Shown here: in pieces, positions 11,180 through 20,170 of the stretch
Layout: every line of letters begins with the position of its first letter
How positions within the stretch are numbered: position 1 is the first letter of the stretch
From: Fomitopsis serialis
Lineage: Eukaryota; Basidiomycota; Agaricomycetes; Polyporales; Fomitopsidaceae
Assembly (NCBI RefSeq): GCF_022376445.1
Contig: NW_025955342.1
Coordinates: 1-37,176 of the forward strand
Direction of reading: 5' to 3'
Length of the DNA stretch: 37,176 nucleotides
Program-made: the position numbers and the translations under genes
Notes under the pieces: generated by a model
Databases searched by the model: none
What the model saw: the letters and a program-made list of their open reading frames with translations, nothing else
Told to the model about the DNA's origin: nothing

Positions 11180-11816
11180 TCATGTTTTCCTGCTTTTCCC
11201 CTTGCGCGCGGGTCGCCTCCCGGCGGTAGCAGCGCTCGACTCCGTGTTCCCTCCAGTCGAACCCGCGATGGGGGCAAGTGTAGGGCTCCATGGCGTCGCA
11301 GGCGCAAACGAGTTGGCAGTTGGCGGTGCCTCGACCGAGGCGTTCATAAGACCGCGCATGATGTTGTCGACGTCGTCCGACGAAGGCTGTTCAAGACCAA
11401 TCTGCGTCCCGCGGAGGAGCATCTGTTCGAACAGCTCGTCGTCCTCGAGTTGCTTGACGCGATCATGCAGCCTCTTCATGACGACCTCAAACATGACTGT
11501 AAACGGGGAAAGGGGTCTCAGCACAATGACATGCAGGATGGCTAACAGGCTGACCCTTCTCCTCAGTGGCGGTCTTTGGGCGGGGCCGGATGAGCGGGTC
11601 CTCCATCGCTCGCATTTCCTCCGGACGCGGTTGCCTGAGTCGCAACCTGTCCTCACATTTCCTCTCGAACGCCTCCTGACCCAGGTCTCTGTCCTCCAAA
11701 GACGTCTCGTCGGGGCCGTACTCTGTCCCAATCGAGCTAGACGGCGATGGCGCGCGGAGGACAGGAGGCGCATACTGCGGCTGTCCTCCGTGGAAGAACT
11801 GATGTGGTTGAGGCAT
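11180..11816 (-). CDS. Uncharacterised small protein, divergent from RNR1
   Basis: A predicted 192-residue protein of unknown function. Two exons: 11816..11555 and 11496..11180. The intron (58 nt, GTCAGC...TTTACAG) joins in phase 1, fusing EEK to VMFEVVMKRL. The N-terminal third is rich in Pro/Gln/Tyr and probably disordered. The middle (MKRLHDRVKQLEDDELFEQM) is likely a short coiled coil. The C-terminus is Ala/Pro/Thr-rich and ends in a basic RRPARKGKSRKT. The start at 11816 is the first ATG of the frame; an upstream exon is possible. It shares a roughly 320-bp divergent promoter with RNR1 that holds the ACGCGT palindrome, so it may be expressed at G1/S. Its 3' end lies 179 bp from that of BTB copy 2. 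I do not recognise the family. Confidence 0.6.
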
Positions 11817-11945
11817 CGTGAACCGGACGGTGTAATCGGGGCCGCAGCGGCTGACTCGGTGCTGACTCGACGGGAAGCTGACTGATAGCTAGGGAGCTCA
11901 CGATGAGAGGTGCACGCTGCGAAGCGCGTCGATGACAAGCACAAA

Positions 11946-11974
11946 CAACGCGTCGCGACGCGTTGAACGCGTTC
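11946..11974. promoter_or_regulatory. Triple MCB (ACGCGT) element in a palindrome
   Basis: Three ACGCGT boxes sit at 11948-11953, 11958-11963 and 11967-11972. The first two form a perfect 20-bp palindrome (11946-11965, CAACGCGTCGCGACGCGTTG). The third is inside a 10-bp palindrome, GAACGCGTTC (11965-11974). In yeasts ACGCGT is the MluI cell-cycle box bound by MBF (Mbp1-Swi6 or Cdc10-Res), which drives DNA-synthesis genes at G1/S, including ribonucleotide reductase. The cluster is 164-190 bp before the RNR1 ATG and 130-160 bp before the divergent gene. MBF control in this fungus is inferred. Confidence 0.8.
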
Positions 11975-12039
11975 ACATGCCTTCCGCTTTTGGCTGTGCT
12001 TAGTCAGGAGCGCGTTCAATTTAAGAGATCGCGTCGCGT

Positions 12040-12110
12040 CTGCCCCCTCTCATCCTCCTACCACCACCCGCTCCTCCCCCCTCTCCCCTCCTGCACATAC
12101 CTTCACGTCC
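12040..12110 (+). promoter_or_regulatory. Pyrimidine-rich leader upstream of RNR1
   Basis: A CT-rich tract lies immediately upstream of the RNR1 ATG. Such tracts commonly mark the transcription start region of well-expressed fungal genes. No clear TATA box is seen between it and the MCB cluster. Confidence 0.45.
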
Positions 12111-12137
12111 CTTGGTACTCTGAACGACACACACGCG

Positions 12138-15100
12138 ATGGCTTTCGTCTTCAAGCGAGGTGAGTAGACTTTTCCGGCCATTCGACGCGTCTTGGCATGA
12201 CTGACGCGACTTCCTTTAGACGGGTATGTACCTCCAAGACGCGTAGCGACGCGTCTCATAGCACACCCACTGACTCTATGTACGGTCTAGACGTAAAGAA
12301 CGCGTTCAATTTGACAAGGTACGCGCTCTACATGTCGTTACGTCGCGTGCATCCCCCCTGACCGCGTCCCAGATCACCGCAAGGATCAGCAAGCTATGCT
12401 ATGGTCTGGACAAAGAACACGTTGACCCTATTGGGTGAGTACGACGATTGCCGCATCGCTGGCTTTGTACTTACCGCCGTGACCAGCATCTCCCAAAAGG
12501 TCATCGCCGGTGTCTACCAAGGAGTGACGACAGTAGAGCTTGACGTAAGGTTTACGTCTGCATGATGTGCCGTGAAATAACAGTGCCTTTAGAACCTCGC
12601 GGCTGAGACTGCCGCGTATCAAACGACTAAGCACCCTGATTATGCTATCCTTGCCGCGCGTATTGCAGTCTCTAATCTCCACAAAGAGACGAAGAAGAAC
12701 TTCTCCGCTGTCATCAGCGACCTGTACAACTATGGTACGTATTTCGTCCTCGTGCTCTACCACTGTATTGATTGTCATGTAGTCAACCCTAAAAACGGCA
12801 AGCCAGCGGGCTTGATCGCGAAAGACATCTACGAGATCGTAACGGCGAATGCAGAGCAGCTCGACTCTGCCATTCTCTATGATCGTGACTTCAATTACAA
12901 CTTGTAAGCTTGCTTGCACATGTCGAGTGCGCCTCTGACGATGTTGCGCAGCTTCGGCTTCAAAACCCTGGAGCGTTCGTATCTCCTCAAGCTCGACGGG
13001 CGCATCGCCGAGCGTCCTCAGCACATGATTATGCGAGTCGCCATCGGCATACACGGTGCTGACATCGAAAGGGCGATTGAGACTTATAACCTGATGTCTC
13101 TGCGCTACTTCACACATGCATCCCCGACGCTGTTCAACGCAGGTACACCTCACCCGCAACTCAGCTCCTGCTTCCTCGTCTGCATGAAGGATGACTCCAT
13201 CGAGGGCATCTACGATACCCTCAAGAACTGTGCCATGATCAGTAAGACTGCTGGTGGTATCGGCATCAACATCCACAACATCCGTGCTACTGGGTATGCA
13301 TGACCTATTAATTGTCATTTACTCGGGAATTGACCATGGTGTTCTAGTTCATACATCGCGGGTACCAACGGTTACTCCAACGGTATCGTACCCATGCTTC
13401 GTGCGTACGACGCGACTGCCCGCTACGTCGACCAGGGCGGTAACAAGCGTCCCGGTGCATTCGCCATCTACATGGAGCCATGGCACGACGACATCTTCCA
13501 GTTCCTTGACCTGCGCAAGAACCATGGTAAAGAAGAAGTCCGCGCGCGCGACCTTTTCTACGCCCTCTGGATCCCCGATCTCTTGTAAGAGATTCGTCTT
13601 GTTCGATGTGGCGCAGGTCGCTGATCTCATTACAGCATGAAGCGTGTCGAGGCCAACGGGAAGTGGTCGCTCTTCTGCCCCAACGAAGCTCCCGGCCTTC
13701 ACGAGGTCTGGGGCGATGAGTTCGAGCAGCTCTTTGAGCGGTATGAGCGTGAAGGCCGTGCTCGCCGAACGATCGATGCCCAGAAGCTGTGGTATGCTAT
13801 CCTTGACGCTCAGATCGAGACTGGCAACCCCTTCATGCTGTACAAGGACGCATGTAATGGTGAGCCAATGCAACTACATCGCGGGAGTTCATGTGGCTAA
13901 CCTCCACCACAGCCAAGTCCAACCAGAAGAACCTTGGCACCATCAAGTCGTCGAACCTTTGCACAGAGATCATCGAGTACTCTTCCCCCGATGAAACAGC
14001 CGTCTGCAACCTTGCATCCATTTCCCTCCCCGCTTTCGTCGAGAACGGAGTCTACGACTTCCAGAAGCTACACGACATCGCCAAGGTCGTCACCTTCAAC
14101 CTTAACCGTATCATCGATGTCAACTACTACCCGATCCCAGAGGCGCGTCGCTCGAACATGCGCCACCGCCCCATCGGCATTGGTGTGCAGGGTCTTGCTG
14201 ACGCGTTCATGGCTCTCCGCATGCCCTTTGACTCTCCGGAGGCGCGAGAGCTCAACAAGAAGATCGCGGAGACCATCTACCACGCCGCGGTCGAGGCGAG
14301 CAGCGACATCGCTGTTGTTGACGGACCCTACGAGACGTACGAAGGCAGCCCTGCTTCTAAGGGTGAGCTGCAGTATGACCTCTGGGGCGTCACACCCACA
14401 GACCTGTGGGACTGGGCGACGCTGAAGGAGAAGGTGGCAAAGACCGGTTTGAGGAACTCGCTGCTCGTCGCACCTATGCCAACGGCGTCAACGAGTCAGA
14501 TCCTCGGTAACAATGAATGTTTCGAGCCGTACACGAGGTGAGTATTGCGCATAGTCTGGTATTTGCCGTTTGCTAATGTTACTACGTCTGCAGCAACATC
14601 TACACTCGCCGCGTCCTTGCTGGAGAGTTCCAGATCGTCTGCCCCTGGTTGTTGCGTGAGCTCGTTGAGCTCAACCTCTGGGATGACCAGATGAAGAACA
14701 TGATCATCGGCAACAACGGTTCGGTGCAGAACATCCCTGGCATCCCTGACGACATCAAGGCGATCTACAAGACCGTCTGGGAGATCAGCCAGAAGAAGAT
14801 CCTGGACATGGCTGCCGATCGTGGCGCGTTCATCGACCAGAGCCAGAGTCTCAACGTTCACCTGCAGTCGCCGACGACGGGTCAGCTGACGAGCATGCAC
14901 TTCTACGGCTGGAAGAAGGGCTTGAAGACGGGCATGTACTACCTGCGGACGCGCCCGGCTGCGCAGGCTATCCAGTTCACCGTCGACCAGACCGCGCTGA
15001 AGGCGGGGAACAAGCAGGCTGCAGCGGCTGCTGTCGTCCCTGCTCCGTCGACCCCCAGCAGGGTCATCAAGCAAGAACCCGTCACTCCTTCCTTGTCCTC

Positions 15101-15329
15101 CGACCCTCCCTCGCCTTCCGTCGCCAGCGCCGTCACGTCCGATTCCGACGATGTGAAGCTCGCCAATGGCACGGCGGCACTTTCACTCGACGAGCGAACA
15201 CAGAAGGCGGCGGAGCAGGATCCTGAGTTCGCGGCAGCCCTGCAACGCCAGCGCGACCGTGAGCTCGAGCAGGCGAAGCTGATGTGCTCCTTGGAGAACA
15301 AGGAGGCCTGCGTCATGTGCTCTGGCTGA
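12138..15329 (+). CDS. RNR1: Ribonucleotide reductase large subunit (class I alpha)
   Basis: Reduces ribonucleoside diphosphates to deoxyribonucleotides with the small subunit, in the cytosol. Twelve exons: 12138..12159, 12220..12223, 12291..12318, 12373..12434, 12487..12544, 12593..12734, 12783..12903, 12952..13293, 13348..13584, 13636..13859, 13913..14537 and 14594..15329; 2601 nt, 866 residues. The N-terminal ATP cone ([13 protein letters not shown] onward) carries the activity site. Cys219 (LSSCFL) and Cys445 (AVCN) are the redox pair; Asn428-Cys430-Glu432 (SSNLCTEI) hold the thiyl radical and general base; Tyr737-Tyr738 (GMYYLR) carry radical transfer; Cys861/Cys864 (CVMC) are the C-terminal shuttle thiols. 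A disordered stretch of about 90 residues before the tail includes IKQE, a SUMO-like motif. Exon 2 is only 4 nt but is required to keep the conserved RDGRK frame. Seven ACGCGT boxes lie in the promoter, introns 1-2 and exon 3. Confidence 0.98.
12160..12305. promoter_or_regulatory. Four additional ACGCGT boxes inside RNR1 5' region
   Basis: Further MCB hexamers occur at 12185-12190 (intron 1), 12239-12244 and 12249-12254 (intron 2), and 12300-12305 (exon 3, within a second GAACGCGTTC palindrome). With the promoter cluster this makes seven copies in about 360 bp, far above chance. They suggest that the intronic sequence may take part in cell-cycle control. Confidence 0.6.
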
Positions 15330-15896
15330 TGTGTCTTTCTCGGGTTCTAGAGTATCGAGTGCGTTGGTATGGCATATCTCATCGTGTATTCCCGCAATCC
15401 CGTCCTCGTCGCATTTTCTGTATTAGATCCATCTGTCTGTTGTATATGTACTCCATGTTAGTTCTCTAGCTCTCAATATACTATTTCGGAACACCTCTTG
15501 ACTACGCTCGCCTACTGGACACATTTCGATCGTGTCCCTTAGAGGCGGAGAGCAGTGCGGTCAAAATGTGGTCATGAAAATCCATAAATACGGAACCATA
15601 AATAGAGGTAGGCTGTACTGATATAAGTAGTCTGTGTGATGCGGGGTACTAGTAGTCTGTGCGGGATGCAGGTAGTCTATATTGTGTGTAGGTATTGAAT
15701 CGTAGTGACCAGTGTGTCGAGTAGTTGTCCTATGCCAGTAGTATGTTGTCGATGTAAAACCCCAGAATGTGGAGGCACTGTGCGATGGAGACAGTGTCCG
15801 CTGTATCGTACACGGAGAAATCAGTGAGAAATCAGTCGTCTTCACCAGACGTCCGCCAAGTGCATGGATCTGTCATGGTCACTAGGTCGTTGATGT
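15330..15896. other. Convergent intergenic region
   Basis: RNR1 (plus) and the repeat protein gene (minus) end towards each other here, so both 3' untranslated regions and terminators lie in this stretch. It is more AT-rich than its neighbours and holds a short imperfect repeat (15627-15691). A minus-strand open frame here encodes only the translated repeat and is not believed. Confidence 0.6.
15627..15691. repeat. Short imperfect tandem repeat
   Basis: Three diverged copies of a roughly 20-25 nt unit beginning GTAGTCT, at 15627, 15652 and 15672. It lies in the RNR1 downstream region. No function is apparent. Confidence 0.55.
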
Positions 15897-18800
15897 TCAT
15901 GCAGTGGCAGCGAACTCGTCGGTCGCGGCCGTCCTCGGTGTCCCAAGGCGGAGAGGGGGGAGTTGCACGAACTGCGAGCCCACCGCCTGACGAATGTGGG
16001 CGTTGGCAATGCGCATCGCACCGGCGCCGAGTCCGTCGGCGCCGGTACCGCGGTTCCGTCGTCCACCTTGAGTCTGGACGCTGGAACCATCCTGCGCGGA
16101 TGCCCCCTCGGATTTGCCCTCCGTGCGACGAGTCTGACGACCACGAGTGGGCTGACGCCTCCGGGTCGAGCCGCCAGTACCAATGTTGCTCCCGCTTGCG
16201 TCTGAGTTGCCATTCTGTATGGCTGCGTCCGTTGGACTGGACGCCGCCTGGTTCTTGTCGACGCCGTCTACCACCGCAAAGAACGGAGACACTCAGTGTC
16301 TGACGAGGGGCACAGAAACGACATTTTCGACTCACCGTTCTGCTCAGCCCGCTGTGCCGATTTCTCAGCCTCCAGCGCCTGCCTCTCCATCTTGCGCGTC
16401 TTCGACGCCTGGACCTTCTTCCCGCCACGCGCGCGCGGGTGCCTCTTGCGCTTCCTCTCGCTGCTCACTGGCAGTTCTCCCTCGGTGCTCGTGTCCGCTT
16501 GCAAATCCTCCGCGACTCTAGACGCGGGACTAGGACTTGAAGAGACGTGTTCGATACCGAATGCGGGAGAGTTGACTGTGCCGTCCCTGGACGTCGGCAC
16601 CGACGGGGACTCGAGGTCCAGAGTCGCGTCGGTGCTCTCGATGAAGCCAAGGACGAGTCTATGTGGAGCAGCATTAGCACCGGTACATGTACAGGGCGCG
16701 ACCACGTCACTTACCGAAGGAAGACCAACAAGATCTGGGCAGCAGCGAAGCGGCGCCGACCAGCAACCAGAGCAGAGCGCTGGCCAGAGTGGGCGAACAC
16801 CGCCGAGCGAAGGCGAAGGTAAGCATGCTCCAGAGAGGCCGGGGATGCAGAGCTGAGACCGTGCGGAAGGGCACCAGCGGTGCCAAAGTAGCGCAGAGTG
16901 ATCCAGTAGAGCCCGTGCGACGTCGGCAGAGAGAGCGGGGCCTGGGGTGGGCAGAATACGTTAATGATCTGCTGCACCCACTCCCGGGAGACGGGATGCA
17001 CAAGCTGGACGGAGAAGACGGGCTTCGCCGGGCCAAAGGGGACGCGCTGCTTGACCTTGATCGCGATGACGCGGGGGCGGACGGGCTTGTCCGTCGGAAG
17101 AGGCCCCTCAATCGCAGCGCTGGGTCCAGAAGTTTGAACAGGGACCAGGAGTGCGGGTTCGACAGGAGCACCGAGAGGGGCGCCATCGTCCGTGTTGTCC
17201 GTGAGCGTCAGCACCAACGGCGATTCGAGGAGCGGAGTCGCATAGTCGGTTTCTTGATGACAGAGCCGATGGACAATCCTGTAACAAAGCATCAGCGCCC
17301 CGAAGAGAATACTACGAATGCGGTCGACTCACCGAAGGAAGATAAACAACGTCTGGGTAGCGGCAGACCTGATATGCCTGTCAGCAACAAGGGCAGATCG
17401 AGGGTCCGACTCATCGACCGTGGTAGAGGCAGGAGCAGCAATAGACGCAGTCGCCGTAGAGCGGAAGCGAATGCGAAGCTGCTCAGAGGAAATGCCAGAA
17501 CCAGAGGACGCAAAGCCGAGACCGTCGGGGATCGTCAACACGATCCGAGTGCCAGGGGTACCAAAGTACCGGCGTGCGGACCAGTAGAACTCGCCAGAAG
17601 TGGGCAGGTTACGCGGAGTTTGGGGGAGACCAAAGACGCTGCGGATTGCCATCCACTCTGGGGGAATCGAGCGCACCGGATGCACGGGAGCGACAGGCTT
17701 GACAGGGCCGAAGGGAACACGCTTCTTGATCTTGACGGCGATGACGCGGGAGCCGGCGGACTTGACCAGGGAGCGAACACCAGATAGCTGCACCGAGACC
17801 GACTGTGTAGGCTTGACAGGAGCATCGAGGGCCACGATGCGGTCCGTAGTCACCGACTCGAGGACGTCATCGGTGAGCTTGATAGTCAAGCAGGCAATTC
17901 TGTGGGAGGTATGAGCATCGGGAAACCTCCAGACGAGAACGCGTTATCACTCACCGAAGGAAATCCAACGGAGTCTGGGGAACGACAGGGACATGCTTGT
18001 CAGCAACCAGGGTAGAACCGGAGTCTAACTCCACCGCGGGGAGAGCAGCAGCAGGAGCATCGACAGGGGCGAAGGCGGCAGTACCAGCGGAAGTCAAGCC
18101 CAGACCGAGCGCGACCACGAGCTCAACCAGGGTACCAGAAACCCTCAAGTAGCGCAAGGCAATCCAACGGTACCCATCGATCATGGGCACGGTACGGGGG
18201 ATCTGAGAAGCGACAAAAGCACTGCGAATCTCCCACACCCATTGTGGATGGATCGAGTAGTTCGTAGGTTGGACGGGAACGACAGGCCGGGCTGGACCGA
18301 AAGGGACACGTCTGACTCTGGTTGCCACGACGAGTGGGCAGGCAGGCACACTGACCGTTGCAGCCAGAGGCATCGTCTTTACAGAGTTGGGGTTGTGCGA
18401 CTGGCGAGGAGCGAGGTATGCGAGCTGGAGAGAAGTATCGCAAGCACCATCATACACTGTGACGACGGTCTTCGGAGGCATGACAAGCGGGAAGACGCGC
18501 TTCGCTCTGGAGGCGGCGACACGGGGCTGCACCGGGTTGTACGTGAGGAGAGGCCTCCAGATGACAGAGGGACCAGCAAGATGAAGAGGCACCACACCCG
18601 AGAGGATAGCCTGAACAAGGACACCACGCATGTTGAGACGAGTCGCGATTGTCCTGATCATCCCATAGTAGCCGGTCGGAAGCAGAGTGCGAGGGACGCC
18701 AAGAAGGCCGAAGGCTGCATGCACCATCTTGACCCAGCGTGCGTTGAACTCGAACGCTGGGACCATCAAAGGGACGATGACTGGAAGCACACGTTTGACT

Positions 18801-20170
18801 CTCGTTGCAATGATCAGGGAGCTGCCTCGCTTAGCCACGAGCACAGGCCTCTTCGCCGTAACCGCGCAACGAGGGACAGTACCAGAGGAAGCGATCTCCT
18901 TGGCTAGAGCGCCCGAGATGTTGAACTGGGCTGCGATCGTCCCGAGGTGAATTGCCGGGAGCAGAGTGTGAGGAATACCGACACCCTGGAAAGCCGCTTG
19001 CAGCGCCTTGACCCAACGAGAGCTGAGGTCGCAGATTGGAACGAATGAAGGAACCACGGCCGGGAGCGAGCACTTCAACTTCAGTCCGGCCACAAGAGAC
19101 CTGGTGAAAGACAGTAGGACCACCGAGCAGAGTTGACACTGAAGCACCGAGAGCTTCGCCTGGATAATAGCACCCAGAATACCGAACTTCGCCAGCGGCA
19201 CCTTCAGCCAGTCAGTCGGGAAGCGAGCGCGACGAAGGTTGACGCTGTTGAGGGCCTTGCGTGTCATCGTAAACCAGTTCAGGGTGAGATCGCACGCCGT
19301 CTGGCCGATTGGAACGGTGACGACCGGAAGCAGACACTTTGCCTCAACGAAGCGAACACGGATGCGCTTCGCCAGATTGAGGAACTTGGCCGCCGCCGAC
19401 TTAGCGAGGCTGATCGCAGTGTCGAGGCCTGAAGCGATCGCACGCCGAGAGACCCCGCGGAGAGCGTCCAAGCCGCTGCGAGTGAGAGTGGCAAGGAAGG
19501 TCGTCGGGACAAGGAGGCAGAGGATACAAGAAGCGACCCACAGTGCCCGGCGCCAGAGGGGACGACGACGCTGGACAGAGACAGTCTGCATGACATCTTG
19601 CAGAGGACAAGCCACCGAGGCTCCAACTGTGATCACACGGTCGACACGACCGGTCGACGAGGCCGCGGCCAGTGAGCGGGCGAACTCTTCGCTGGTGCAG
19701 AGAACGATGCGAACTATGCGGGCGTAGCGTGGTGCGGGAGGCACAAAATCGACGAGGGCTAACATCCTAAGAGCGACGACGGCTGCACCCCAGAGCAAGG
19801 CGTTGAAGACGACGACGGAGACCACCACCAAGAGACGCGTCAACTTGCGGAGCACCGTGGCAAGTCCGACAGCCAGTGCACGGCAGAGGCCTAGAGCGAG
19901 CCTCTGCCATTGAATGGTCGGTGGCTGAGGAAGATGCTGGGTGTCGAGGAGGTAGTTGCAGGCGACAAAGACGGCTCCGATTGCGCAGGCGTAGTCCAAG
20001 ACGACTTTGCTGAGGAGGTCCGAGCAGCAGGTGGCGAGGACGACCACTCCGAGGGCGGCGGCGGCGAGGACGGAGGTGCGGACGGAAAGGCCGGTGGCGA
20101 CGCGGAGGACATACAGGAGCGTGGCGAGGTAGATCACGTTGATGATGTCGGGGGCTGCCGTGCCCGTCAT
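15897..20170 (-). CDS. Large repeat membrane protein with duplicated exons (unknown family)
   Basis: A predicted 1346-residue protein I cannot assign to a family. Five exons: 20170..17955, 17899..17333, 17278..16715, 16658..16336 and 16267..15897; introns 54-68 nt; total 4041 nt, frame intact. Residues about 8-75, 112-143 and 208-230 are strongly hydrophobic, suggesting four to five membrane helices. From about residue 277 to 1115 a module recurs: a basic-then-hydrophobic start (KRVLPVIVPLMVP; later RVPFGPAKPV), an RW-V...AF segment, a GIPRTLLP-like loop, then a YYG-I or YWI-LRYFGT block. I count units near 277, 365, 456 and 617 in exon 1, one in exon 2 and one in exon 3. Exons 2 and 3 (567 and 564 nt) are both phase 2-2, and each module exon ends in FLR at a TTCG-GT donor. 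Exons 4-5 encode a low-complexity tail with a basic helix (RKRKRHPRARGGKK) and an RRQPTRGRQTRR patch. The start at 20170 has a good CACCATGAC context. Confidence 0.85.

Noticed and set aside
12160..12290. Single long intron in RNR1 without the 4-nt exon
   Set aside because: Joining exon 1 directly to exon 3 shifts the frame and destroys the conserved RDGRK sequence.
12428..13873. Long minus-strand open frames opposite RNR1
   Set aside because: They are antisense to well-conserved RNR1 exons and lack any family match.
16687..17787. Plus-strand open frame of 366 codons
   Set aside because: It is antisense to exons 2-3 of the repeat protein gene and mirrors the same duplicated DNA. It has no recognisable domain and no good start context.
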